NCBI GenBank assembly: GCA_964511385.1
Contig: CAZEFE010000006.1
Coordinates: 172,270 to 236,269, forward strand
Reading direction: 5' to 3'
Length of the DNA: 64,000 nt
Source: CAILHX01 sp964511385
GTDB lineage: Bacteria; Pseudomonadota; Gammaproteobacteria; Burkholderiales; Methylophilaceae
Positions within the stretch are counted from its first letter, which is position 1. Every line of letters begins with the position of its first letter. The notes below the pieces were generated by a model. It was not told where the DNA came from, did no database searches, and saw only the letters and a program-made list of their open reading frames with translations. The translations under genes were made by a program, and so were the position numbers. Positions 50,313 through 59,363 of the stretch are shown one piece after another.

Positions 50313-51521
50313 ATGGCTGATTTTGATTACGTTGCGGTCAACGCGCAGGGTCGGGAAAGTAGTGGGCGGCTGCAGGCCGCCGATAGCCGCGCTGCGGCGA
50401 CGATGTTGCGCCAGCAGGGGTTGTTTGTGGTGAAAATAACCGAGGCGCAGGTGGCAAGCGGGTTGAACCGGGAAATCAATCTGTCCTTTGGTTCACCCAT
50501 CAAAACACGCGACATGATTTTCTGGTTTCGTCAGTTGTCCTTCATGTTGCGCGCCGGGTTGCCGGTGCTGCAAGCATTGGAACTGTCGCATTCACAGGCC
50601 GGCAATGCGCGGTTGCGCCAAGTGGTCGGCAAGATGATTGCGGATATTAAAAACGGCAGCCCGTTGTCGCAGGCGATGTCGAATCACCCCAAGGTGTTTG
50701 CTCCGCTCACTGTCAAGCTGGTGGTGGCCGGCGAATTTACCGGGGAAATGGATGCGATTGTGTCGCGGCTGGGCGATTATATGGAGAAAAAAGCTGCGCT
50801 CAGGGCGCAGACTATCAATGCCATGATTTATCCGGCGACGGTGGTGCTGGCAGGTATTGGTGTGGCGGCGTTCCTGGTGCTTAAGATTATTCCGCAGTTT
50901 GCCAAGTTCCTGCTCGGCAGGGGTAAACCGCTACCGCCTTCTACCCAGATGCTGGTGGATATTTCCAATTTTTTCATCAATAACGGCGTGTATATCCTGG
51001 CAGCGCTGGGCGTGGGTATTTTTGCCTTGGTGACGATGTATAACCGGCCGGTGGGCAGGTTCAAACTGGATGGCTTGATCCTGAAGATGCCGGTGATCGG
51101 CAAGTTGTTGACAACTGGTGCCATGGCGCAATTTAACTGGTCGCTTGGCATGCTGCTGCGTAGCGGTCTGACGGTGCTGGAAGCGCTGAAAATCGTGGCG
51201 GATGCGACCGGCAACAAGGTAATTTCACGGCATCTTGAACAGGCGAGCGGCCACATCCTGAGCGGGCGCGATATGGCCGCCAGCCTGGAACATCCCGCCA
51301 TTCCCAAGCTGGTGACCCAGATGGTGGCGGTGGGCGAGCGCACCGGTACGCTGGATGCGGTATTGAATGAAATGGCGACTTATTACGAGCAACTGCTGGA
51401 AGTACAGATCAAGCGTCTCAGCGGCATGGTGGAACCCGCCCTGATTCTGGTGATCGGCGGCATGGTGGGGTTTGTGTATTACTCGTTCTTCCAGGCGCTG
51501 TTCTCGCTGTCAAAATTTTAA
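50313..51521 (+). CDS. PilC/GspF inner-membrane platform protein
   Basis: 402 residues, the usual family size. An N-terminal short domain (1-60) is followed by two GspF repeats (about 70-195 and 270-395), each with a membrane helix, and a central helix (ATVVLAGIGVAAFLVLKIIPQF). Signature segments FWFRQLSFMLRAGLPVLQALE and FNWSLGMLLRSGLTVLEALK are clear. It starts two bases after the ATPase stop. Confidence 0.92.
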   Translation: MADFDYVAVNAQGRESSGRLQAADSRAAATMLRQQGLFVVKITEAQVASGLNREINLSFGSPIKTRDMIFWFRQLSFMLRAGLPVLQALELSHSQAGNARLRQVVGKMIADIKNGSPLSQAMSNHPKVFAPLTVKLVVAGEFTGEMDAIVSRLGDYMEKKAALRAQTINAMIYPATVVLAGIGVAAFLVLKIIPQFAKFLLGRGKPLPPSTQMLVDISNFFINNGVYILAALGVGIFALVTMYNRPVGRFKLDGLILKMPVIGKLLTTGAMAQFNWSLGMLLRSGLTVLEALKIVADATGNKVISRHLEQASGHILSGRDMAASLEHPAIPKLVTQMVAVGERTGTLDAVLNEMATYYEQLLEVQIKRLSGMVEPALILVIGGMVGFVYYSFFQALFSLSKF

Positions 51522-51529
51522 GGATCAGA

Positions 51530-51997
51530 ATGATGAATGTGGCCAGATGGGTGTTGTCATGGATATTGCTGCTCTCGGCGGTGCATGGCGTTGCCGCGCC
51601 TCTGGATGTGGGGGCATTTTCAGAATTCGATAGCGAGCCCGAAACCATCAAACGCAATCCGAATGCGTCGCGCGACCCATTTGCCGCCAGCGAACGCATG
51701 CTGCGGGAAGCCGGTAACTTTACCCCGGGAGGCGGTGGGGGAGCGGGCAGCGGTTTTTTACCATCGTTGCTGCAGAAAGCGCCAAAAATGAAACGGCTGG
51801 GTTTTATTACCGGTTCAAAGAGAGAGGCGGTCGCCCTGCTGGAAGTGGAGGGTGCGGGGATTTACCAAGTGCGCAACGGCGATGAAATCAGCTTGCATTC
51901 GCTGGGGCGTGAAGAGGTGATCAAAATTCGTAAAGTGGATGCCAAGATGATTGAAGTGCAGATCGGCACCATCAAGCAATCCATCATCGTGCGGTAG
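51530..51997 (+). CDS. PilP/GspC-like periplasmic protein
   Basis: 155 residues with a signal peptide (about 1-22, ending in GVAA) and no lipobox, so soluble or anchored by an uncleaved helix. An N-terminal disordered region containing RNPNASRDPFAAS, a Gly-rich hinge, then an HR-like beta domain (MKRLGFITGSKREAVALLEVEGAGIYQVRNGDEI... to the end). The ...RDPF signature is common to PilP/GspC. It connects the inner-membrane complex with the secretin. Confidence 0.72.
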   Translation: MMNVARWVLSWILLLSAVHGVAAPLDVGAFSEFDSEPETIKRNPNASRDPFAASERMLREAGNFTPGGGGGAGSGFLPSLLQKAPKMKRLGFITGSKREAVALLEVEGAGIYQVRNGDEISLHSLGREEVIKIRKVDAKMIEVQIGTIKQSIIVR

Positions 51998-52006
51998 AGG
52001 TCGGTC

Positions 52007-53833
52007 ATGAAATATCAACAGGTTGCAGTGTTTACGATAAGCATGCTGCTTACGGCAGGTACAGGAGCGGCGCAGGCATTGCCGGGAGCGGCGGGCGGAA
52101 AAGTCCAGATGCCGCTGCAGAGCGAGCGTCCGCGGGAACCCGGCAAAATTGAGCAGGATGCAAAAAATCCCGCTGATACGTTGGGGTTGGACACCAGGCT
52201 GGACAAACTGGAATTCAAAAAAGCCAAAATGGCCGATGTGATGCGTACGCTGGCGGAAATGTCGAACGCGAATATCGTGGTAACAGCCGCTGCCGGAGAA
52301 AAAGATGTCACTATTTTCATGAAAAACATCAGCATCCGCGAGGCGATTGAGACCATTAGCAAGAACTCCGGCGTGTGGTTCCGCCAGGACAAGGCAACCA
52401 GGACCTTCCGCATCATGACCACCGAGGAATATCAGCAGGATATGGTGGTGTACCGGGAGGATGCCACGCGCATTTTCAATTTGCTGCACCCCAATCCGGT
52501 CGTTGTGGCGACAGCAATCAGGGATTTGTATGGCGCGCGCGTCCTCATGACCTTGGGCGTGGTGGCCGATGATTTTGGCGCGACGGCGGGGAAATCCATT
52601 GGCGGCGGTGGCGCGGGAGGTGGTGGAACCAGGGCGGGGAGCGCTGGCGGAGGCGCTGGTGTTGGTGTTGGTGTTGGTGGAGGCGCCGGCGGAGGTGGCG
52701 TTGGTACCGGTGGAGCAGGGTTTCGACGGGGAACAGGTGCCGGTGCGGGAAGGGCTGTAGCAGGCGCCGCGCAACAGTCAGAGCGGGCGGTGACCGAAAA
52801 ACTTACGGCAGAGCAGTTATCCAAACTGGAGGGGGCGCAGAAGACTGTTGAAGAAGGCGGGGTGGTTTCTTCCGATACCCTGAAGGGGATTACCAGCAGT
52901 GAGCAGCCTATCCACATCACCGTGAATCGGGAGCATAACCTGATTATCGTGCGCACCGGGGATGCCACGGCGATGAGGGACATTGAAAAGCTCATCAAGG
53001 AAATGGACAGGCCAACCCCGCAGGTGTTGCTGGAAATGAAAATACTGGAATTGAAGGTAGGTGATTCGTTTAACCAACTGTTCAATTTTTCCATCGATAG
53101 CAACAATCCCAATCCGCATAGCATCGGTTTGGGGAATACCGCTATTCCGTCGACCCAGGGTTCCTTGATTTACCGGTTTCTTAATGCGCGCATCAACGCG
53201 CGCCTGGAGTTGCTGGAAAAAAACAATCAGGTCAACAATCTGAGTTCGCCGATTCTGATGGCGTCGAATAATCGCCCGGCGCGTGTGTTTGTCGGCGAGG
53301 AGCGCGTGCTGGTTACGGGCGTCACCGCGACTGACCCGGTGCTGAATGCGGCGGGCGGGGTGGTCACTCCAGGGAAAATTACGTATGAAACTGAAACAAG
53401 AGATGTGGGCATCACGCTGAATATCTTGCCCAAGATCAATGCGGATAAGACGGTGACGCTATCCATCCTGCAGGACAGTTCCTCCGTACTGGAGAAGGCC
53501 GTGACGTTGCCGCCCATTACCGTGGGTAATGCGGTACAAAACTTTCAGATTGATTCAGTCAAAACCGCCAATATCGAAGGCATTGTGGTTGCCAGGGATG
53601 GCCTGACGGTGGCGATAGGGGGCTTGATTAGCCGCAGTAAAAACAATGATGTGCGCAAGGTGCCGTTACTCGGTGATTTGCCGCTGGTGGGCAATTTGTT
53701 CCAGAGCAAGGATCAATCCAACCAGAGCAATGAATTGGTGCTGCTGATTACGCCGCACATTATTACCAACCCGAGCGAGGCGGAGGATGTGTCGCATGAG
53801 GTGGTTGAGCCGCTGAGTGAGCAGCAGTGGTAA
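52007..53833 (+). CDS. PilQ/GspD-type secretin
   Basis: 608 residues. Signal peptide (about 1-23), one STN-type domain (about 65-140), a secretin-N domain interrupted by a Gly-rich stretch (about 198-250) and the C-terminal secretin domain (about 320-595). The latter includes LLEMKILELKVGDSFNQLF, the gate region (NNPNPHSIGLGN), and VARDGLTVAIGGLISRSKNNDVRKVPLLGDLPLVGNLFQSK, the family signature. It makes the outer-membrane ring. Its low number of N-domains is closer to MshL than to PilQ or GspD. The gene is intact. Confidence 0.9.
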   Translation: MKYQQVAVFTISMLLTAGTGAAQALPGAAGGKVQMPLQSERPREPGKIEQDAKNPADTLGLDTRLDKLEFKKAKMADVMRTLAEMSNANIVVTAAAGEKDVTIFMKNISIREAIETISKNSGVWFRQDKATRTFRIMTTEEYQQDMVVYREDATRIFNLLHPNPVVVATAIRDLYGARVLMTLGVVADDFGATAGKSIGGGGAGGGGTRAGSAGGGAGVGVGVGGGAGGGGVGTGGAGFRRGTGAGAGRAVAGAAQQSERAVTEKLTAEQLSKLEGAQKTVEEGGVVSSDTLKGITSSEQPIHITVNREHNLIIVRTGDATAMRDIEKLIKEMDRPTPQVLLEMKILELKVGDSFNQLFNFSIDSNNPNPHSIGLGNTAIPSTQGSLIYRFLNARINARLELLEKNNQVNNLSSPILMASNNRPARVFVGEERVLVTGVTATDPVLNAAGGVVTPGKITYETETRDVGITLNILPKINADKTVTLSILQDSSSVLEKAVTLPPITVGNAVQNFQIDSVKTANIEGIVVARDGLTVAIGGLISRSKNNDVRKVPLLGDLPLVGNLFQSKDQSNQSNELVLLITPHIITNPSEAEDVSHEVVEPLSEQQW

Positions 53834-53865
53834 AGCTGCAGGCAAATGATGAAAGGGATTCAACA

Positions 53866-54546
53866 ATGAAATTGACAGGTCTGGTGATTGTTATGGCGGC
53901 GGTGCTGACTGCCGGGTGCACTCCGGCGATGCCGCGTGCGGAGTATTTCCCGCCGAGCAAGCAGAAAATTGCGGCGGCAGCCCAACACTGGGGGATGATT
54001 GCCGCGGATGTGGTGCAACAGACGAGGCTGGCGCTGGAAAGGCAGGGTTTCCCAAAAAACAGGCCGGTGTATGTGGCAGCGGGCAAGGATACGGAGTTTG
54101 ACAGGGCGTTTCGGAATTACTTGATTACCGGGCTGGTGAATGCCGGAGTGACGGTTGCACCAATGCCGGAAGGCTCGGTTGAAGTTGGCTATGAAACCCA
54201 GGTGATCAGCCACGCCGCGCCGTTTGATCCGAGCCGGTTCGGGTACCAGCCCGGCATGGCTATGGCAGGCGTGAGCGGTTTCTGGATATTGCGCAATGCC
54301 GTGGAAAAGTGGTCGGCGGGCTCTGCTGCTGTTGCTACTGTTGCTGCGGCTGCGGCTTATGATGGCTACAAATTCAGTAACCCGGAACAAACCGGAGTGG
54401 AGTTATTGCTGACAACTTCTATTGTCCAAAACCAGCGCTATGTCATGCGCAGCACTGATGCGTACTATGTTGAGCGTGGTGATGCCGCGTTGTTTGGCGC
54501 GTGCTTAGGCAAAACCAGGCGAGAATGCAAGTCGCTGGTGAGATAA
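53866..54546 (+). CDS. Cluster-associated lipoprotein of unknown function
   Basis: 226 residues from the ATG at 53866; the signal ends in a lipobox LTAGC. The mature part starts with TPAMPRAEYFPPSKQKIAAAAQHW and contains PVYVAAGKDTEFDRAFRNYLITGLVNAGVTVAPMPEGSVEVGY, a fold pattern seen in several outer-membrane-associated lipoproteins of uncertain function. A central hydrophobic stretch (AAVATVAAAAAYDGY) may be a membrane-inserted hairpin. The location after the secretin suggests a pilotin-like or accessory role, by inference only. Confidence 0.55.
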   Translation: MKLTGLVIVMAAVLTAGCTPAMPRAEYFPPSKQKIAAAAQHWGMIAADVVQQTRLALERQGFPKNRPVYVAAGKDTEFDRAFRNYLITGLVNAGVTVAPMPEGSVEVGYETQVISHAAPFDPSRFGYQPGMAMAGVSGFWILRNAVEKWSAGSAAVATVAAAAAYDGYKFSNPEQTGVELLLTTSIVQNQRYVMRSTDAYYVERGDAALFGACLGKTRRECKSLVR

Positions 54547-54549
54547 GCG

Positions 54550-55557
54550 ATGCTAGATTCAGTGTCTAGTGAGGGCGGCTGGGTCAAGCTGGCGTTGCTG
54601 GCGACAGTGCTCTGTTTGTTTGCGTTGTTGCTGGTGCCGGATTTGCATGCGCGAGTGAAGCTGGTGGCGAAGCGCTACATTCCTCAACTGGAATTGGCAA
54701 ACCCGCCTATATCAGCCGTCCAGCCGGTTGCTGCTGACGAATGGGTCGCCGCCCACGCGCACGATTGTGATGCTGCATTGCCGCGCCACGGTGCCAGTGT
54801 GGTGTTGCCTGGCGCCGTGGCGCGGAAGAATACGTTGCATTCGCGGCTGTTTGTCTCCAATGAACACAAGTTTCCAGTCGTGGTGGTGTTGACGGATAAA
54901 ACAGGAGCTATCCACTATCAGGCGGTATCACTGCATCCTGGCCGGGGTGCCCAGGTCATGGTGCCGGTGGGTCGTTATGGGTTGTTGGCCCTGGTGGGCA
55001 GGAGCTGGTGCAATGTGCAGCAGGGATTTAGTGATGGAATATCGCTGCTGTCTGCTGAAAATCTTAATATCCGTGACGGCGAAGTGACCAAGCTGCGCTT
55101 GATGTCGTTTGGCAGTGAACCGAAAAACCTGGCTTTTTCATTCAGCCGGGGGCTCGGTGTGGCGCTGGGCGATATGGGTATCCGGCCGGAGGGGCATGGT
55201 AAGCTGGATTTGTATCTGAAGCATGGTCATTTTTATGTGGAAGGCACGGTAAATCAGCGGCCATTGATGTTTCTGGTGGATACCGGAGCAACCATTTCAT
55301 CTATTCCGGCTGATGTTGCAGCGCAGGCCGGGGTGAATATGAAGGATTGTGTTTATCGCATGCACAACACCGCCAACGGCACAGTAAATACCTGCGAACT
55401 TACGGTCAGTGAGTTGACGATTGCCCAGTTTCGCTTTCGTAATATTGCTGTCAGCGTTTCGCAAAGGCTGCCAAGCCAGCCTTTGCTCGGCATGAACGTC
55501 ATTAGCCAATTTCACGTCGAGCATCAGGGTGACGTCATGCGCATGTCGCTACGGTAA
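54550..55557 (+). CDS. Membrane-anchored retropepsin-like aspartic protease
   Basis: 335 residues. One N-terminal membrane helix (about 13-30) leads to a periplasmic region of unknown fold (about 35-205). A clan AA retropepsin-like domain follows (about 215-330), with catalytic D244-T245-G246 in FLVDTGATISSIP and the second signature LLGMNVISQF. Retropepsins work as dimers, so one DTG per chain is normal. It is 3 bases downstream of the lipoprotein gene and last in the cluster. A role in processing a cluster component is inference. Confidence 0.75.
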   Translation: MLDSVSSEGGWVKLALLATVLCLFALLLVPDLHARVKLVAKRYIPQLELANPPISAVQPVAADEWVAAHAHDCDAALPRHGASVVLPGAVARKNTLHSRLFVSNEHKFPVVVVLTDKTGAIHYQAVSLHPGRGAQVMVPVGRYGLLALVGRSWCNVQQGFSDGISLLSAENLNIRDGEVTKLRLMSFGSEPKNLAFSFSRGLGVALGDMGIRPEGHGKLDLYLKHGHFYVEGTVNQRPLMFLVDTGATISSIPADVAAQAGVNMKDCVYRMHNTANGTVNTCELTVSELTIAQFRFRNIAVSVSQRLPSQPLLGMNVISQFHVEHQGDVMRMSLR

Positions 55558-55608
55558 CCGCGCCCCTCGTGCTATTATTCCCGGCAGTATTTTTCTGCTG
55601 GAGTTCCC

Positions 55609-56820
55609 ATGTTGATCGGTACCCCCTTGAGCCCGTCGGCCACTCGCGTCATGCTGCTTGGTAGCGGCGAATTGGGCAAGGAGGTGATTATTGCCTTGCA
55701 GCGCCTGGGCTGCGAAGTGATCGCTGTTGATCGTTATGCCAATGCCCCCGGGCACCAGGTGGCGCACCGCGCCCATGTCATCAATATGGCCGATGGCGCG
55801 GCTTTGCGCGCGCTGGTCGAACAGGAGCGTCCCCATCTGATTGTGCCGGAGATCGAAGCCATTGCCATCGAGATGCTGGCGGAAATCGAGCAGGCCGGTT
55901 TGGCCAAGGTCATCCCCACCGTGCGTGCGGTGCAGCTCACCATGAATCGTGAAGGTATCCGCCGGCTGGCCTCGGAAGAGCTGGGTTTGCCGACCTCGCC
56001 ATACGCGTTTGCCAATAGCCTGGAGCAGTTGCAGGCGGCGATTGATGGCGGCATCGGTTACCCCTGTTTCATCAAGCCGGTCATGTCTTCTTCCGGCAAG
56101 GGGCAGTCGCGCGTGACGCAGGCCAGCGAGGTTGCCGCGGCCTGGGATTACGCTGCCAGCGGCGGGCGGGTCAACCGCGGCACGGTGATTGTGGAAGGCC
56201 AGATTGATTTTGATTATGAAATCACGTTGCTGACAGTGCGCGCCAGAGGGGCGCTGGGCAAGGTGGAAACCCATTTCTGCGAGCCGATCGGCCATGTGCA
56301 GGTCAGCGGTGATTATGTCGAAAGCTGGCAGCCGCAGGCGATGTCGGCCAAGGCGCTGGAGCAGAGCCGCGAGATTGCGCGCAAGGTCACCGACAGCCTG
56401 GGGGGCTTGGGCCTGTTCGGGGTGGAGCTGTTCATCAAGGGCGACCAAGCCTGGTTTTCCGAGGTCAGCCCACGGCCCCACGATACCGGCATGGTGACGA
56501 TGGCGAGCCAGCGGCTAAACGAGTTTGAACTGCATGCCAGGGCCATTCTGGGGTTGCCGGTAGACGTCAGCCTGAGCCGGGCAGGCGCCAGCGCCGTCAT
56601 TTATGGCGGGGTGGATGCGGTCGGCGTTGCCTTTGAAGGGGTGGATAAGGCGTTGTCCGTGCCGGAGAGCGACGTGCGCCTGTTCGGCAAGCCGGAATCC
56701 TTTACGCGCCGTCGCATGGGCGTGGCGCTGGCCACGGGCAACGATACCGACCAGGCACGCGAGCGTGCCAAGCTGGCCGCCAGTCGGGTGCGGCCGGTGC
56801 AGCCAGGGAACGCCGCCTGA
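55609..56820 (+). CDS. purT: Formate-dependent phosphoribosylglycinamide formyltransferase
   Basis: 403 residues, ATP-grasp fold. The N-terminus RVMLLGSGELGKEVIIALQRLGCEVIAVDRYANAPGHQVAH and the GIRRLASEELGLPTSPYAF and FIKPVMSSSGKGQS segments identify PurT. It adds formate to GAR with ATP in purine synthesis, without tetrahydrofolate. The stop overlaps the ATG of the truncated haemoglobin gene, so the two are coupled. Confidence 0.95.
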   Translation: MLIGTPLSPSATRVMLLGSGELGKEVIIALQRLGCEVIAVDRYANAPGHQVAHRAHVINMADGAALRALVEQERPHLIVPEIEAIAIEMLAEIEQAGLAKVIPTVRAVQLTMNREGIRRLASEELGLPTSPYAFANSLEQLQAAIDGGIGYPCFIKPVMSSSGKGQSRVTQASEVAAAWDYAASGGRVNRGTVIVEGQIDFDYEITLLTVRARGALGKVETHFCEPIGHVQVSGDYVESWQPQAMSAKALEQSREIARKVTDSLGGLGLFGVELFIKGDQAWFSEVSPRPHDTGMVTMASQRLNEFELHARAILGLPVDVSLSRAGASAVIYGGVDAVGVAFEGVDKALSVPESDVRLFGKPESFTRRRMGVALATGNDTDQARERAKLAASRVRPVQPGNAA

Positions 56821-57230
56821 TGGTAAAAATACAGGAGGCGGGCAGCGCCAAAACCACTTTTTTCGATGCGCTGGGCGGTATCGAAAAGATACGCGAGATC
56901 GTGGAAAGGTTTTATGATGTGATGGACAGCGACCCTAAAGCCGCTGGCATCCGCGCCATGCACCAGCCGGACCTGACTTCGGCGCGCGAAAAGCTGTTCA
57001 TGTTCCTCACCGGTTGGACCGGTGGGCCGCAACTGTACATCGAACGTTACGGACATCCCATGTTGCGTGCGCGGCATCTGCCGTTTCCCATCGGCGAGAG
57101 CGAGCGCGACCAGTGGATGTATTGCATGGTGCGCGCCCTGCATGACAGCGGGGTGGAGGAGCCGGTCATGACCAGGTTGGCCGAGGCGCTGTGGGATGTC
57201 GCTGATTTCATGCGCAACAAAACGGAATGA
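56820..57230 (+). CDS. Group II truncated haemoglobin
   Basis: 136 residues with the group II (trHbO) pattern: Tyr at B10 (RFYDVMDSDP), the FMFLTGWTGGPQLYIERYGHP block, proximal His86 (RARHLPF) and Trp at G8 (W99). It should bind O2, NO or other small ligands to a haem in the cytoplasm. It lies in the same transcript as purT with a one-base overlap, with no evident functional reason. Confidence 0.92.
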   Translation: MVKIQEAGSAKTTFFDALGGIEKIREIVERFYDVMDSDPKAAGIRAMHQPDLTSAREKLFMFLTGWTGGPQLYIERYGHPMLRARHLPFPIGESERDQWMYCMVRALHDSGVEEPVMTRLAEALWDVADFMRNKTE

Positions 57231-57366
57231 TTCTATGGTGATGGTTATTTTGACCTTCATGATAGAATCACGGGCTGTTAATCGAGTTATTCATTAATAA
57301 AAGCAATGGCTCCGCTGGGCTGAATGCCGTGGTCACCAATTTTTGGAAAGATGTAAGGAACTAAAC

Positions 57367-58677
57367 ATGCAAGCAACCGTTGAAACTATCAGCAACCTTG
57401 AGCGCCGCCTGACGGTCGCAATGCCTATGCAGGCGATTGAAGAAGAGATCGGCAAACGACTCAACCAGCTGGCACGTACCGCAAAAATGGCGGGTTTCCG
57501 CCCAGGCAAGGTTCCTTACAAGGTCGTGGTGCAGCAATACGGTACACAAGTCCGCCAGGAAGTGATGTCCGGCAAGGTTGAAGAAACCTTCGGCGAAGCC
57601 GTCAGCCAGCATAAGCTGCGCGTTGCGGGCTACCCCAGCATTGAACCCAAGCCGCTGGCGGAAAACGCCGAAAGCTACGAATACATCGCCACCTTCGAAG
57701 TGTTCCCGGAGGTTGTGATCGGTGATTTGTCCAAGCTGAAAATCGAACGCCCACAAATCAAGCTGTCCGATGCGGATGTCAACAAAACGCTGGAAGTGCT
57801 GCGCAAGCAGCGCACGGTATACGAGCCGGTGACCCGCGCCGCCAAGAAGGGTGACCGCGTTACCATCGAATTCAGTTCCAGCATCGAAGGTAAGCCGGTG
57901 GAAAACACCGCTGGCCAGCCGATCAACCTGGTGCTGGGCGAGGAAGGCCGCCTGGCAGACTTCGACAAGAATATTACCGGCGCCAAGGCCGGTCAGGACA
58001 AGCAGTTTGACCTGACGTTCCCCGCCGATTACCAGAACGCGGAAATCGCCGGTAAAACGGCCAGCTACGACGTCAAGATCGTCGCGGTGGCTGCGCCCAA
58101 GGTGCCGGAAGTCGATGCCGATTTTGCGCGCGAACTCGGTGTCGAAGATGGCGATGTGGAAAAAATGCGCGCCGACATCAAGGAAAGCCTGGAACAGGAG
58201 GTCGAGAAGCGCGTACGTGCTGCGGTAAAGAAGCAGGTGATGGATGGCTTGGTGGACACCGTGGAACTCGACATTCCTCGTTCGCTGGTGGCCATTGAAA
58301 GCCACAACCAGATGCAGGCGGCAATTGAGAACCTGAAGCAGCGCGGCCTGAATCCGGCCAACCTGGATATCACGCCTGCCCAGTTTGAAGACCAGGCCAA
58401 GCGCAGCGTCAAGTTGCGCATGATTGTGTCGGAACTGATCCGCAACAATGACCTGCACGCCAAGCCCGAGCAGATTCGCGCAGCGATTGACGATTTTGCC
58501 AAGAGCTTTGAGCAGCCCGATGAAGTGGTGGCATGGTACTACGCTGATCCGCAGCGCCTGGATGAGCCGGCCGCCGTGGCAACGGAAGACAATGTGGTGA
58601 ACTGGGTGCTGGAACGCGCCAAAGTCACTGACAAGAAAACCAGCTTCGACGACCTGATGGGCAAAGGACAAGCCTGA
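57367..58677 (+). CDS. tig: Trigger factor
   Basis: 436 residues from the ATG at 57367; an upstream in-frame start is not needed. The ribosome-binding domain has the GFRPGKVP signature near residue 45, then an FKBP-type PPIase domain (about 165-245) and a helical C-terminal chaperone domain. It binds nascent chains at the ribosome exit tunnel. It is followed by clpP, whose ATG overlaps the tig stop. The 136-base gap before it shows no gene and no promoter of convincing match. Confidence 0.95.
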   Translation: MQATVETISNLERRLTVAMPMQAIEEEIGKRLNQLARTAKMAGFRPGKVPYKVVVQQYGTQVRQEVMSGKVEETFGEAVSQHKLRVAGYPSIEPKPLAENAESYEYIATFEVFPEVVIGDLSKLKIERPQIKLSDADVNKTLEVLRKQRTVYEPVTRAAKKGDRVTIEFSSSIEGKPVENTAGQPINLVLGEEGRLADFDKNITGAKAGQDKQFDLTFPADYQNAEIAGKTASYDVKIVAVAAPKVPEVDADFARELGVEDGDVEKMRADIKESLEQEVEKRVRAAVKKQVMDGLVDTVELDIPRSLVAIESHNQMQAAIENLKQRGLNPANLDITPAQFEDQAKRSVKLRMIVSELIRNNDLHAKPEQIRAAIDDFAKSFEQPDEVVAWYYADPQRLDEPAAVATEDNVVNWVLERAKVTDKKTSFDDLMGKGQA

Positions 58678-59312
58678 TGAATATCCATAACGCTTTTACC
58701 AGCGGCAATGAGCCACAGGGGCTGGGCTACATCCCCATGGTGGTGGAGCAGAGCGGCAGGGGTGAACGGTCTTACGACATCTACTCCCGGCTGCTCAAGG
58801 AGCGCGTTGTGTTCCTGGTGGGGCCGGTCAACGACATGTCCGCCAATCTGGTGGTCGCCCAGTTGCTGTTTCTGGAAGCGGAAAACCCGGACAAGGATAT
58901 TTTCCTGTACATCAACTCGCCTGGCGGTTCGGTAACCGCCGGCCTGGCGATTTATGACACCATGCAGTTCATCAAGCCGGACGTGGCAACCTTGTGTATC
59001 GGCCAGGCGGCCAGCATGGGTGCGTTTCTGCTGACTGCCGGTGCTGCCGGCAAGCGCAGCTGCCTGCCGAACTCGCGCGTCATGATTCACCAGCCGATGG
59101 GTGGGTTCCAGGGGCAGGCTTCGGACATCGAGATTCATGCCAAGGAAATCCTGTTCCTGCGCAGCCGCTTGAACGGTATCCTGGCCAAGCACACCGGCCA
59201 GCCGGTCGAAACCATCGAACGCGACACCGACCGCGACAATTTCATGAGCGCCGAGCAGTCGCTGAATTACGGCATCGTTGATAAAGTGATTTCCACCCGG
59301 GCGGATGTTTGA
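58677..59312 (+). CDS. clpP: ClpP protease subunit
   Basis: 211 residues. The catalytic triad is visible: S113 (GQAASMGAF), H138 (MIHQPMGG) and D187 (TDRDNFMSAEQ). The propeptide of about 15 residues and total length are typical. The start overlaps the tig stop (TGATG). It forms the tetradecameric proteolytic core used by ClpX and ClpA. Confidence 0.97.
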   Translation: MNIHNAFTSGNEPQGLGYIPMVVEQSGRGERSYDIYSRLLKERVVFLVGPVNDMSANLVVAQLLFLEAENPDKDIFLYINSPGGSVTAGLAIYDTMQFIKPDVATLCIGQAASMGAFLLTAGAAGKRSCLPNSRVMIHQPMGGFQGQASDIEIHAKEILFLRSRLNGILAKHTGQPVETIERDTDRDNFMSAEQSLNYGIVDKVISTRADV

Positions 59313-59363
59313 TATTGTTTTGATTGCGGCAAGACGTTAAACACACTATGACAAGGATTTTCA

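Noticed and set aside
57231..57366. Sigma-70 promoter for tig (TTGACC and TAGAAT near 57247-57265)
   Set aside because: The two boxes are only about seven bases apart; no pair with acceptable spacing was found.
57361..58671. A 436-codon frame opposite trigger factor
   Set aside because: Exact antisense shadow of tig with no family features.
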